Assembly (NCBI GenBank): GCA_019009955.1
Contig: CM032232.1
Coordinates: 72,098,501 to 72,162,500, forward strand
DNA: 64,000 nucleotides
Direction of reading: 5' to 3'
Source of the DNA: Riptortus pedestris
Taxonomy: Eukaryota > Arthropoda > Insecta > Hemiptera > Alydidae
Shown here: one piece after another, positions 48,701 to 59,000 of the stretch
Numbering within the stretch: position 1 is the stretch's first letter
How the letters are laid out: every line of letters begins with the position of its first letter
The notes under the pieces: model-generated
What the model was told of the DNA's origin: nothing
Databases searched by the model: none
What the model saw: the letters and a program-made list of their open reading frames with translations, nothing else
Translations under genes and position numbers: made by a program

Positions 48701-50130
48701 AAAAACGTGTGCGAATCGAATCTAAAATTGTAGTTTTTCAAGCCCAAATACTCATGGCTTACCTGAACTCCCCCCCCCCCCCGGAATACTAAGATCTCAC
48801 GTGGAAGAAGGTTTCCGGGAAGGTCGAGAGTAACCCACAGTTACGAAACGTAGCACATATATATTTTTTAAAAAAATATTTATTAACGTCTACTTTCTGC
48901 AACTAAAACTAACTGCAACTAATCTACAGGTTACCACCCTTTTCCAGCCAGGTTGGGACTGAGGATTATATTTAATGAATTCCATCACTAAATAAATTCC
49001 TTCGCCCAGGCGGGAATCGAACTCGCCACTCTAGGTTTACCATGTGAGATATACATTTACGAAATTAGTAGCAATGAACACAATAATAAAAATTAACGCC
49101 AATATAGACTAATCCTGTTACTTTATTAAAAAGGACAGGAGTTTCTGGCCAGCCATGTGAGTTAAAGGTAGTATTAATGTCTTAAACTTAAAATCCTTAG
49201 TCCCGCCATGGCTAGAAAAGGGTGCCAAGCTGTATATAACCCATCCCAATAAGCTAAAGTAGCTAAAAGTGGACGTTAATAAATAATAATAATAACCTAA
49301 ACCTAGATTCGAAAGGTTCGATTCCAAAGTGGGCAATAAAAACTTAATTAGTGACAACTCACTTAATGGAAGTCCTTAGTCTCACCCAGGGTAGAGCATA
49401 CTAATAAACTGTAGATAAACCGTCCGATTTAGCCACAGGAATATTAATTGTTAAAAATTATTTCAATTCCATGTGAATAGATCTACAATAGTAATCAGTA
49501 GTAAATGTTAATAGTAAACAAAGTTCGATTCCCGCCCGGGGAAAGGAGTTTATTTAGTGACGAAATTCATTAAATAAAATCCTTAGTCCCACTTTGGGTA
49601 GAAGAGGTTGGTAACGTGTAGATACCCAGTCTCAATTAGCCTTAGTTGCAAAAAGTGGACGTTAATATATTTTTTTTTTAATAGTAAATGACTCTTCTTT
49701 TCAAATCCTTTAATTTAATCTCCCATGTGGTTCACTACTCAACAATACCTTACCGTTTAACAGTAGCATAAATTATACGATAACAAGTAACGTTTTCTAA
49801 AAGCAAAATAATAATAGAAAATAGATACAGCTGATAACATTTTTGAGAAGATTCACCATAACATTTTGGAGAAGATTCACCTACCTCGGGAATTAAGAAA
49901 GTGAATAACTCACTGGTTTCTCTTTTTTCGAATGCTCCATCAATATAAGAAAACTTGAGGAATTCCCATTCCCTTCTAAGTGGAACTCCATACTCACAGG
50001 CCATTTCCTGTTCAATCCTCATTTTTTGGCATTTACGTGAATAATAGCCTTTCGGTTTATCCGTGATCACTTTCATGGTTTTTATTTTCTTAATTGCATG
50101 GGGTTCCGAAAAATACCCTTTACTGACCAT
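32843..50130 (-). CDS. axonemal dynein light chain domain protein, AXDND1-like paralogue of DNALI1 (eight exons, 631 aa)
   Basis: Minus-strand coding exons: 49885-50130, 47644-47748, 46634-46766, 41851-42005, 39509-39703, 36782-37191, 33815-34331 and 32843-32977. GT-AG joints, continuous phase, TAG stop. The N-terminus MVSKGYFSEPHAIKK has no clear match. Residues about 83-278 form an axonemal-dynein-light-chain domain: LLQKALDGITPSMW, LFTLEKMLREILEK, DELIRQVAIDYCPEAGQLLV, then coiled coil DEREKELKAEIDSILRREKE. Residues about 279-631 are a charged tail with long Glu runs, conserved-looking patches (DLLEACLPPEFK, AEKIAFQRFKAQDS, KPTVIIDIPVEL) and a terminal acidic segment. The DNALI1 start-of-domain motif PPREW is altered to TPSMW, and the alanine-arginine of CAERG is PEAG. 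Domain plus extension resembles AXDND1; the paralogue label is certain, orthology to AXDND1 is inferred. The first exon and its ATG are the least certain part. Confidence 0.85.
32978..33814 (-). other. last intron of the AXDND1-like gene
   Basis: Phase-0 intron, donor GTATTA and acceptor TTTTTTTCAG. Contains one SINE (33452-33671); the rest is unremarkable AT-rich DNA. Confidence 0.85.
33452..33671 (-). mobile_element. tRNA-derived SINE, family 1
   Basis: Well-preserved minus-strand copy: ACGTCCACTTTATGCTACTA, TCGGGACGGGTAATC, CTAGCCAGGGTGGGC, GGGATTCGAACCCGCCACTC (reverse B box) and CGCACGGCCAACC head. Confidence 0.85.
34465..34790 (+). mobile_element. family A2 element fragment
   Basis: 5' end TCCGTCAAGCAAGGGCTGCG with two changes from the A consensus, then the A2 body seen at 21228-21510 and its post-SINE continuation (ATTGAAAACTATT). 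This copy lacks the SINE, so it shows the pre-insertion state of 21511-21745. Confidence 0.65.
35490..36290. other. GC-richer block of unknown origin
   Basis: Base composition changes sharply from the AT-rich surroundings, with segments such as ACCCGGGGGTGTGGCAG, TACGGAGCCCGGGGATC and GGGAGCTACGCTCTG, ending at a T-rich run near 36285-36320. Stops interrupt all frames I checked and I see no terminal repeats. Possibly an old SINE/LINE body. Confidence 0.4.
37192..39508 (-). other. intron 5 of the AXDND1-like gene
   Basis: Phase-0 intron, donor GTGAGT and acceptor TATTATTTCAG. Mostly unique-looking DNA with one partial SINE at about 39309-39375 (AGGCTAATCGAGATGGGTTA, ACCACCCTTTTCTA). The 72-codon plus-strand open frame at 37327 is unsupported. 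Confidence 0.8.
40655..41000 (-). repeat. decayed family A body
   Basis: On the minus strand the block order of family A can still be followed: CATGTGCTGG at the 5' side, TTCTATATAACTC, AATATCTC..TTAT, ACC.CTATCCC, and TAAATATCAAGTTTGG at the far side. Both termini are lost. Confidence 0.5.
41111..41191 (+). repeat. perfect 40-bp inverted repeat with a 1-nt loop
   Basis: Arm 41111-41150 begins TTGGAGAGAGAGAAAAAACG. Arm 41152-41191 is its exact reverse complement, and 41151 is the single unpaired base. The direct repeat ATAAATGCTTTAC flanks it at about 41063-41075 and 41191-41203. No terminal motif of a known element. Confidence 0.95.
41215..41636 (-). mobile_element. decayed family A element, 5' half
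   Basis: Minus-strand 5' end near 41636 (ACACAGGGGCTGCGTAAACT, AAGCAGATATACCATG), then A body blocks down to ATACTCGATATTTCAGTC. TA tract and 3' module missing. Confidence 0.55.
42090..42975 (-). other. unrecognised block with minus-strand open frames
   Basis: GC-richer DNA with two minus-strand frames: one with ERWREEEGHSYVEVLEFRKL, RKWRILAADNTDWFFSPDES and VPHWVSSSS (42074-42343), and one with GFYKTPTKSSMNKVASISQS and RQFLELEIVLFRGYIEKLQM (42723-42974). Stops separate them. The amino-acid composition is protein-like but I recognise no family. It cannot be part of the host gene, because the flanking exons splice in phase without it. It may be a decayed transposon or viral remnant. Confidence 0.35.
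43199..44484 (-). mobile_element. family B element (inner copy 2)
   Basis: Start ACTAGCTCAGATACCCGG at 44484 on the minus strand. Monomers with GTTTAGTTCGGTTGAG and GGCCTCCCTTATAAC, terminal TTCGGTTCAGCCGTTTATGC, (CAAA)n and ACAGAGGTTACAATTTTATA. Confidence 0.75.
44559..45738 (-). mobile_element. family B element (inner copy 1)
   Basis: Same ends as its neighbour, start at 45738. Its first monomer is short and diverged, and the (CAAA)n run lies near 44660-44706. Confidence 0.75.
46767..47643 (-). other. intron 2 of the AXDND1-like gene
   Basis: Phase-0 intron, donor GTTAGC (weak) and acceptor GAATTATAG. AT-rich; nothing recognisable. Confidence 0.75.
48058..48610 (+). mobile_element. family A element, compact complete copy
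   Basis: 553 bp from TCCGTCACGCAGGGG to CTGCTAA with only a short TA tract (about 48468-48484) between the A halves. Good reference for the family: 5' hairpin, body, GCGACCGCTAGAGCGGTAAC block, 3' module, terminal hairpin. No target duplication visible (flanks CAAAAG and AAACGA). Confidence 0.85.
48867..49050 (-). mobile_element. tRNA-derived SINE, family 1
   Basis: Minus-strand copy: TATTAACGTCTACTTTCTGC, CAGGTTACCACCCTTTTCCA, CCAGGCGGGAATCGAACTCG (reverse B box), truncated in the head at CCATGTGAGATA. Confidence 0.75.
49130..49680 (+). repeat. cluster of three partial family 1 SINEs
   Basis: Three plus-strand partial copies in a row, each ending in a GGACGTTAATA-like or ATTAATTGTTAA-like tail: about 49148-49285 (AGCCATGTGAGTTAAAGG, GGCTAGAAAAGGGTGCCAAG), 49310-49462 (GGTTCGATTCCAAAGTGGGC) and 49515-49680 (GTTCGATTCCCGCCCGGGG). 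Confidence 0.65.
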
Positions 50131-51454
50131 TTTTAAGATTTCTCTATTCTTAAAAGTTTCTTAATAGTCAAGTAGTCTGATAATTACACTTTTCTTTCTG
50201 CCTCAAATTGATTAATAAGCCAACTTCGTTTAATAAACAGTGACTATGACCCATATGTCAATTATCTATTACTCAATAAATGATTATTAACTTCCGCTTT
50301 AAGCTTGATCACGGGTTGTCACCATATTCCAGCCTAGATTTTATCTAGGGAATTCAGTTGCTCGATAAACAAATCCCTATTGCCCATGCGGCAATCGAAT
50401 GCAATATTTTAGGTTTTTCAAGTCCACAAAGTTCAAAGCCTTACCTAACCTAATCTCCAATTTTTTATTGTTATTTACTACAGCTAATTGGGGCGGGTTA
50501 TTTACACTCTTTTCTATCCAGGCTGGGACTAAGGATTTTATTCAATGAGAACTTCACTAAACAAATTCCTACTGCCCAGGTGGAGTCCTGAATTTTAACA
50601 AAATAAAATGTATTAAAATCTGACCCACATATGATACTTATTGAAACATTCTATGGTGTATTTATTGTACATAGTTATTTGATAACGTCCAGTTTATTTA
50701 CTGAGGCAAGTCGGGCGGGTTATTTAAAGGTACCCCTTTATAGCCACGATGAGACTTAGGATTTTAAGAAAAACAAAAAAATACAATTGTTGTTGTTTAC
50801 GATTGTTGGGCGTTAAAAGAATTACAAGATTGGGGCCACATCATTTTTCGATCGGTATTAGTAATAAGCAGATAGATCTTGCAATGGCTCTTCCTAGCGG
50901 AAATTCAAATATGGTTTTCAATGAACCTTTGCCATTTGAAGATATGTTGTTTTGCTTTATCAAATCAAGTTATTATCAAATGTTTATTTGGTTAATATCA
51001 TACTGAATATAAAACAGTTGCTTCCACCCCTGAGCCCTGTCACCAGGCCGTTCTCGGCGAGAGCGGTGGCAGAGGGCCAGTAGTCCGAGATGCCAGGGAG
51101 TCCTAGAGGTTGCATTTAAAAAATCGGTTACTTTTATATTAAAAACAAATAATAAAATTTTATACAATCAATTTTGTTAAACATTTAATGCTCTAGAATT
51201 TTTGTTCTGTACATCTATTCGCTCTTCATTTGCTCGGTTCAAAGAAGTTATTTATATTTTTTTTTTCAGTTATTAACCCACTCTCTTACTCATGTAATTT
51301 TCGCTTAAGCTAACTGTTATCACTAATGACCAACTCAAATTTCAAGTCCTATTTGTATATGCTTCTAATTATATTAACAAAATCGGAATGGCTTCTAAAA
51401 GTATTGCCCTTTCCTCCGCCACTACTCCAAATATTTTGCGTGGTCTTACTCTTT
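50131..51454. other. upstream region of the AXDND1-like gene
   Basis: Contains three partial minus-strand SINEs (about 50280-50440, 50460-50590 and 50685-50765) and a short GC-rich segment at about 51020-51115 (CACCAGGCCGTTCTCGGCGA and CGGTGGCAGAGGGCC). That segment is the only compositional outlier between the divergent AXDND1-like and MCRIP2 genes on this side. It could be a promoter-proximal segment or an old repeat; I cannot decide. Confidence 0.45.
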
Positions 51455-51535
51455 CGAGAAATCAGCTATTTAGGTTGTACATGCGATTTTCTGAAAAATT
51501 TCCTCAAATGTCAGCGATTCTAACAAGGAGAAATA
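51455..51535 (-). repeat. family A 3' module fragment (inverted)
   Basis: Reverse of the A 3' end: AAATCAGCTATTTAGGTTGT, ATTTCCTCAAATGTCAGCGA, AACAAGGAG, running into a (TA)n tract at 51537-51585. Confidence 0.55.
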
Positions 51536-51548
51536 TATATATAAATAT

Positions 51549-51586
<38 letters not shown>

Positions 51587-51589
51587 TCC

Positions 51590-54500
51590 CGCTTGGACAA
51601 GAATGCAAGCATAATAGCCAGCTTAGAGGACAAAATTGAAAAATTATCGCGGCAAGTAGCAGAATTAGGTACATTCCGACAGCGAAGCAATTATCACGAG
51701 AATAATCATTGTCGAAGACGATCAAATAGTCGCTCTAAAAGCAACCCAAAAAACCCGGATTGGATATGTTTTTATCATTTTAAATTTAAAAACAAGGCCC
51801 AGAAGTGTGAGCAACGATGCGCCTGGGACAGGAAGATGACGAAGCCGGAGGAAAACTAAAGAGCGGATCGGAAGTGGCGTAATCCGTAGTAGCCCAACGC
51901 CACCTTTTCAACAGAGATCAGCGGACTGGACAGACTTTCCTCATAGACACCGGGGCTGCAGTATCTGTGATACCTCCGGAAGCTAAAAGAAGACCTTCTC
52001 CCGAAGTCTTTACTCTGTATGCCAACGGGACTAAAATAAACACATTCGGTAACAAGCAACTGAAGCTAGACTTGGGAATCAGAAGGGAACTGTCTTGGAA
52101 TTTTATACAGGCAGATGTGCCTAAACCTATAATCGGCGCTGACTTCATGTACCATTTTAACCTGATGGTGGACCTGAATGGTAAGCAGCTAATTGACAGG
52201 ACAACTGGTCTGACCTCAAGAGGAAGAGTTGTAAAAGAGCTGTCCTCAGCTATTTCATCTGTACCACGTGATCACCCTTTTGCCAGCCTACTTCAAAAGT
52301 ACCCCGGAATCACCAGGCCTACTCCAACAAAGGAACCTCCACCACATAGTACAGAGCATATCATAGAAACAACTGGTCCTCCAGTATTTGCGAAGGCAAG
52401 AAGATTACCTCCCGAAAAATACAAGAAGGTAAAAGAAGAATTTCGGCTCATGGTAGAACAGAGAATTTGCAGAGCTTCGAAGAGCCAATGGGCCAGCGCT
52501 CTACACGTGGTAGACAATCCAGGAGGAGGAATTCGCCCTTGCGGAGACTACAGGCAACTTAATTCTCAAACAGCCCCAGACCGCTACGGAGTACCCAATT
52601 TAATGGACTTCCGCAATAACATCCATGAAAAAAACATATTTTCTCGGTTAGATCTGGTACGAGCTTACTACCACATACCAATACGAAAGGAGGATATACA
52701 GCCGTTATCACACCATTTGGTTTATTTGAATTCACCCGAATGTGTTTTGGCCTGCGAAATGCTGCTCAAACATTTCAGAGATTCATGGTTGAAATATTCC
52801 GCGACCTTGACTTTGTTTGGATTCTGTTGGACGACATGCTGATCACCTCATCAAGCCAGAAGGAGCATATTGAACACCTTACTGAAGTATTTCGTCGGCT
52901 TGAGGAAAATGGTCTTACATTGAACCCTGAGAAATGCGAATTCGGTGTACAAGAACTTCGATTTTTAGGGTATCACGTCTCATCAGAAGGCATCGCACCT
53001 CAGAAGGAAAAGATTCAAGCCATCACAGAGTACTCGAAACCTAAAGATGTAAAATTCCTTCGGAGATTTCTAGGGATGTTCAACTTTTATAGGCCTTGCC
53101 TACCCAAGCAGCTGTACAGAAGCCACTCAGTCTGTTCCTGCACGATTCCAAGAAGAACGACAAGAGGATCATCACTTGGGACGATAAAAGCGAACAGGCA
53201 TTCGAGCAGTGTAAATTACTTCTACAAGAAGCAGCTCTACTCTGACATCCTAAACCTGACGCTGAACTTTCGCTAGCCTGTGATGCCTCGAATCACTGTG
53301 TAGGAGCCGTTCTTCAACAGAGAGACAAAGGAAAATGGGTTCCTTTTGGATTCTTCTCGAAAACTTTATCTGAAGCACAGCAGAAATACTCAGCGTACGA
53401 TCGCAAATTGTTAGCAGTCTACTTGAGCGGAAGACATTTCAGACCTTTTGTAGAGGGAAGAGAATTTTCCATACTTACAGATCGTAAACCCTTAATATAT
53501 GCAATGCGCCAGAAAGCATCCTCCGCAACACCCATTAGGATAAGATGGTTAAATTATATTAGTCAGTTCACAACAAACATTTAACATGTAGAAGGCTCAG
53601 AAAATCAAGTTGCTGATGCACTCTCAAGGATCGAGGAGATCAGTTTCTTGAACGACCTGACAAAGTTGGCTGAACTACAGAGGGCTGATACCGAAATTAA
53701 GGCAATGAAAACTAACCCAAACTTAAGTCTACGCCTAAACACCCTTCCTCATAGGGCCTCTCCCACCATCTGCTGGAATGAGATACTGTGCAACCCTTAT
53801 CGACAGGCACACAAGATGACCTGAGGCAATTCCGCTGGAAGACACATGGCCGATACAGTGGCCGCTGTCTTTTACAACGGTTGGGTCAGCAGATTTGGTG
53901 TCCCCAGCAAAATAACAACAGATCAGGGCAGGCAATTTGAGAGCGACCTATTCAGGAGCCTGGCAAAATACCTAGGCACAAAAAGGATCAGAACTACACC
54001 ATATCACCCCCAGTCTAATGGAATGGTAGAAAGGTGGCACAGATCCCTGAAAAGTGCATTAATGTCTCATCTGGACTCGGAACACTGGACCAAGTACCTG
54101 TCGACGGTCATGCTTGGACTTCGTACAGCAATTAAAGACGGTACGAACTACAGTGTGCCAGAAGCCTTCTATGGCCAAACCCTCAGACTCCCTGGGGACT
54201 TCTTCTCCCCCGTAGCTCCAGCAAAGGACACAAGCACCCTCATCGAGGAAGTACAGGACGCGGTCGAGAGGATCCGCCCAGCAAAAGTTAGCACCAAAGG
54301 CAAAGGGACTTTTGTACATGAGGCCTTGGAAACGTGCTCTCACGTATTCTTCAGGGAAGATATGGTCAAGAAGGCATTAACCCCACCATATTCAGGTCTT
54401 TTTCCTGTCGTCAGCCGTACAGACAAGCTCTGTACTCTACAACTTTCCAACAGAGAAGTGACCGTCTCTTTGGATAGAGTGAAACCTGCCTTCCTGCTGG

Positions 54501-54688
54501 CAGACGAGATCCCATCCAAACAGACGAATGCCACCGCACACCAAACAAGGAAAACCACTGAAGATTCAGCTGAAACATCCCAAGCTTTGCCTACGCCAAC
54601 ACTACCCCTCACCAGTCGATATGGCCGACGGATTAAAAGAAACGATCCCTTCGTTAAAAGTTCAATGAGAACAACATTTGCTATTTAG
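51590..54688 (+). pseudogene. decayed CsRn1-like Gypsy LTR-retrotransposon gag-pol fragment
   Basis: Ordered remnants: a nucleocapsid-like zinc motif C-x2-H-x9-C-x3-C (CFYHFKFKNKAQKCEQRC, about 51764), as in CsRn1-clade gag; aspartic protease FLIDTGAAVSVIPPEA (51937); reverse transcriptase from RRLPPEKYKKVKEEF to RRFLGMFNFYRP (about 52395-53095); RNase H ACDASNHCVGAVLQQ to ADALSR (53276-53630); integrase second half with TTDQGRQFE and NGMVERWHR (53846-54688). Damage: a frameshift in RT near 52695, the catalytic YLDD read as LLDD, a frameshift before RNase H, an in-frame TAA at 53582, loss of the integrase zinc finger and first catalytic aspartate, and a Trp codon turned to TGA before PEAIPLED. 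No LTRs or primer-binding site found. Base composition is much less AT-rich than its surroundings. Confidence 0.9.
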
Positions 54689-54689
54689 A

Positions 54690-54775
54690 CTTCAAATAAA
54701 GTGCTTCATAATAAAACAGATTATTGTTGATATGACATGAGTAGGAGTGGGGGTTTACTGAAGGCCGAAAACTAA
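54690..54775 (+). repeat. 90-bp block shared with 21885-21975
   Basis: Both copies read ACTTCAAATAAAGTG, then ATAACAGA.TATTGTT-type, GACATGAGTAG-type and GAAAACTAAAAA. At 21885 it ends family A2; here it links the Gypsy fragment to a family A body. Confidence 0.6.
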
Positions 54776-55113
54776 AAAACGTAAATATCTTGGTTAATAT
54801 AAAAGATAATGAAAATATGTATATAACAAAAGTTATAGATCTTTTAATTTTCAATAAGATTGGTTCTATACACATTTTCGATCCGACGTACCGTAACGGA
54901 GATATTTCGAAAAGTTGCGACCGCTAGAGCGTTAACAGACATATATATCTATATATATTAAATAAGTGGCTAAGGATCATAAAGGTAACACTTACCACTA
55001 ACCTCATTTTTGTAATCTCCTGGGTAGGATTGATGGTCCTTTGAAGAAAATTGTCGAAAATCGCGCCATGAGTACGACCTCAATAGCTGATTTCCCTTGA
55101 GGGAAATTTAGAT
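54775..55113 (+). mobile_element. family A element, 5'-truncated
   Basis: A body (ATATCTTGGTTAATAT, TTTTCGATCCGACGTACC), TA tract near 54940, the variant segment GGCTAAGGATCATAAAGG, 3' module GTAGGATTGATGG and a hairpin with one change (TTTCCCTTGAGGGAAA). It meets an inverted A body at 55113. Confidence 0.65.
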
Positions 55114-55486
55114 GGCGAATAATTGAAAGTTCGAAATATCTCCGTTACTAAGACTCGGATCTAAAAATGTCACGTAAACAATCTTCTTAAAATTTCATTT
55201 TCTATAACTATTGTTCTATACATGTTTTCTGTATCTGGAATATTTGCAGAGTTATTTGTATTGTTTTGGTTTCAACTTTTTGTTCAACTTCTACTTATCC
55301 GATTTTCACTTGAAATACCTCAGTTACTAAACTATCACAGATCCAACTAACGCTTTAATGCCTGTTTACACAGTTTTCTTACTGTGGTATAAATAAAGGA
55401 TAGATACTGAAATGAGAAATAACCGGCGTGACATGTTCCAGTACGTAAGGAAATCTGCTTAGTTTACGCTCCTCCTGCGGGTCACT
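55113..55486 (-). mobile_element. family A element, inverted, 3'-truncated
   Basis: Minus-strand 5' end near 55486 (CGCAGGAGGAGCGTAAACTA, AAGCAGATTTCC), body down to CGAAATATCTCCGTTACTAA. Joined 3'-to-3' with 54775-55113. Confidence 0.6.
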
Positions 55487-56067
55487 TTCTACTCAGAACG
55501 GGACTTCATTCATTTTATGCTCACCACCTAATAAATAATCATGTCTAGATCAGATATTTTTATAATAAGTAGTTTATTGAAAAATAATGCAAAAGAGTTA
55601 TCATTCACGTAATATATTTTTCTGGGGGTTTGATAGAATAGGTTTAATAAATTTTAAATCTTCCGCCTAATTTTCACTAAAATATCACCAGGAAAAGTTT
55701 AAATAACGAACTTGAATAATTCCTGTTCTTTACTAATGTATTAAATATTGTATTTCCTTGTTCTGGTTTGTAGAAAATTATAAAGAGAGTTATCTAGTTA
55801 TTCCTTAATTGAACTATTAATTAATTTTAAAATTTCCCAAATTATTTCTAGCTAAATAATAAATGGGGTTGAAAATATTTACGACATAATTATGAAGTAA
55901 AAGATTTTTATAAATATTTTGGAACTTTCTGGAAGGTTACGTAAGTAATTAAAGGTTTTCTCCGGGAGGTTAAGACGGCTCTATGAATTTGGCTTAAATA
56001 AACATAATTTTTTTATTTGTTTTTATATATTAACAAAATTTTCTCATAACTGTTACTTGATATTAAA
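55487..56067. other. upstream region of the MCRIP2 homologue
   Basis: AT-rich 5' flank and presumed 5' UTR/promoter. No TATA box or initiator can be singled out, and the 5' exon boundary is unknown. Confidence 0.5.
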
Positions 56068-59000
56068 ATGTACACTGTTTCTAAAGGCCCAAGTAAAATC
56101 GTTGCCAAAACTAGGAGAGGTTAGTTGCATAGTATGAATTCATATTGAAAGAATTTTTAATTGTAATGAATATAAACTAATGTATATTTTAAAATTCTTT
56201 CAGGACTTACACAAAATTTAGATAGACTAGATAGCTTAAGAGATCTAAAAAGAAATCAAGAGGATAATGGTGAAATTTTAAGGTAGTAGTTTGTGCCCTT
56301 CCATTTTTTTTTTTAGTAAAATTATATGTACAAATAATACAGTGTTTAACTTTGGTTTTTCACTCGTAGCCTTCCTAAACCAGTCTTCCAACCCATAAAT
56401 GGAAAGAAATCGCATTCATTCAGAGTACAGCAAGAAACTATCTCTCCCCAGCAAGAAGAACTCATTAGGTTTATTCATGATTGTAAGTTATTTATTGCAA
56501 TATTTTTTCTAACCCATAGGGCAGTTATAAGAATTCTTTCTTGAAAATTAGTAAATTAAAAACTGGAATATTCTTGGGTGTAAACACTTAACATTTACAT
56601 ATTCCTGTTTGTTGCAATCTTTATATTTTACTAGTGTGCATTCGTTCTGGATAGGCCAATGTTAACAGTAAAACATTAACATTATTTAAAACATTTTTTT
56701 CATTGTGAAGAATGTAATTGTTTCATATTATGGTCATAGTATATGACCAGATAAAAATATGCCTATTTCAGCAATAACAGACAGTTTTACTTTAAATTTG
56801 ACTTTTCCAGCTTGACATATATTCAGATTTTGCTTTATTTCTTGCTCTAAATTTAACTGATTTTCTTTCTGTATAAAAATATTTTGTGGCAATGAAAACA
56901 AGACTCGGTTTTGATAAAGTTATAAGATAGTTACATTTCATAACAATTCAAAGTAAATAAATGATGGGCGTTAAATTGACCTTGAATTTTTTTTTTAAAT
57001 ATGAAAAATTATTATTGTTATAGAGAAGTAAATCATTTTTATTTGTTTGCGGCATAAAGTGAAAGGAATTTATATATAATTTTATTTAGTGATTCAATAA
57101 CTTTCTGCCCTGTTCATTAGTAGTATCATTTTGCTGTAATGTATTAGTTAACTAGTTTGTATACCTGTAAATAGTAGAATACTACTTCACTCTTGCCATG
57201 AAAAGATTTTAATCATTCTTTTACTTTGTGTGGTCAAGCATATCTTTCAAATACATTCAGATCCATATCTGATAATAAATTAATGGAATTATTTTAAGTA
57301 TCAATGTGGTGACCTTGGCTTTATAAAAGAAAATACTATAAATAAGCCACTTCTAATCTTTGGCTGGCCTCCAAAAATGTCTTTATTTTTCCAGTTAGAT
57401 AGCCCAAGTTATCCAGGTTTAGAACTGGAGTTGGTATGTAATTTGTTAAGAACGGATTATAAAAAGTAAACAAATTTTATGTTATAAAAATCTAAAAATA
57501 TTATAGTAGTTGTATAAGAATATGTTTCGGCATTTTATGTAGAAAGGCTAAAGGAAAAAAAGAGCACAACTCTTATGCTTGCATATGATCAGATGAAAAA
57601 AAAAAGAACTTTTTATAAAGAAATCATATTTATATCAAAAATAAAATTCTCCAGTATTATGTTTTTGTTCTGACAGTATCGCAGTCAGTAGACCTTTTCA
57701 AAATATAACCTTGTTAATAAATCCTATCCTTAAAATAATATAATAGTCTGTCAATAAACATTTCGAAGCAATTGGTGGTTAGCAACACAAATTTTCACCC
57801 TTCTCTCATGTAGATCAAATCAAGGGGTTGGAGTCTCGGGGCAACACTCCATGTCACCAGAAGCCTTTATCTCAGCCAAGGCCTCCTGTTCAGTTCGTTC
57901 TCATTTTTCTCTTAAACACACTAAGCTTACAAAATGGTTGCATGCCATTCATTGACCGAGATTTGTCTATTGTGTATTCACCTTTATAGAATTTTTAAGT
58001 CAAACTCGTAAGTGCTGGGATGTGAATCAGATCTAAGAGAAAGTCATTCATCTTTCATAATGATTTGCTTCAACAGAGCACTTTGAGACCACACTCTCTA
58101 TTGGCTATCATGTTTAAAGTACTTTCTATTAATAAGGCCTATGTAGCTGATTGTAAGTTTCTAATACACTCTGACTACTCGGTACCATGTTTTTATAATT
58201 ATTTCCCTTATGTGCATACAGACTGCAATAAAATTATACTAAAATATTTCTCCACTCCTATTTCTAATCAATTATAAGTTTTTATATTATATATTTCTTA
58301 TAAATGTAATTTTTCACATAGCTTGGACCTCGGTTTGCAAGGAAGGTGAAGAAGAAAATTCTGATGAGAGAAGTAGCCAGAGTAAGTTTGCTTCAATATT
58401 TATTTATGATGTGTTACACAATTATGACTGTTCATTATTTATTTTGAGGAAATTGTATTATATGGTTATTATTTTTATTTTCAGATGGTAGATCAAAGGT
58501 GGTTTACTACAAATGTAGCGAGCCAAATCTTGACCTAAAAGGTGAGATTATAGTTGATTTATTGCAAGCAACTGAATTTAGTTAAAATAATTTTAAACTT
58601 GTTTCCATGTTTCCTCTCCAAAATTTGCATTAATTCATTTTGAAAAAAATGATGAATTATTTATTTATTAGATTTTTAAAATTAAAGCAAATAAACTATT
58701 ACAAATGTAGCAATATAGATTATAACAAAAAATAAAATGTTATAAGAAACGAGAACATGATACAAATTAAAAAAATACATAAAACTAAAATATAATAATG
58801 TGAAAAACAATAGGTAATGAATGAATGTTGAGATAAAGTAGAATAGAACTGTAACTAAGGTACATGGACGGCAGAAGGAAGAGTTAAAGGGGAAAATAAA
58901 TATGCTGATTTTTTTTTTTACTAACCATGACTAAAGTTGTTTTGACACAGTAGCCACTGAGTGGGGGTTGCAAGAGACGTGAAATTAAAAAAGTCCGTCA

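Larger units (their letters stand above)
47749..49884 (-). other. intron 1 of the AXDND1-like gene
   Basis: Phase-0 intron, donor GTAGGT and acceptor ATTTTAG. Contains a complete family A element (48058-48610) and a cluster of SINE copies (48867-49680). Confidence 0.8.

Noticed and set aside
18756..50130. A single giant gene joining both dynein-light-chain domains
   Set aside because: The upstream gene has its own TAG and nearby AATAAA, and DNALI1 has its own ATG with the conserved N-terminal motif, so two separate genes fit better.
50749..51006. 85-codon plus-strand frame upstream of the AXDND1-like gene
   Set aside because: It starts inside a decayed SINE and has no recognisable motif.
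54690..54775. 3' LTR of the Gypsy fragment
   Set aside because: The block also occurs at 21885-21975 with no Gypsy sequence nearby, and no matching copy precedes the gag remnant.
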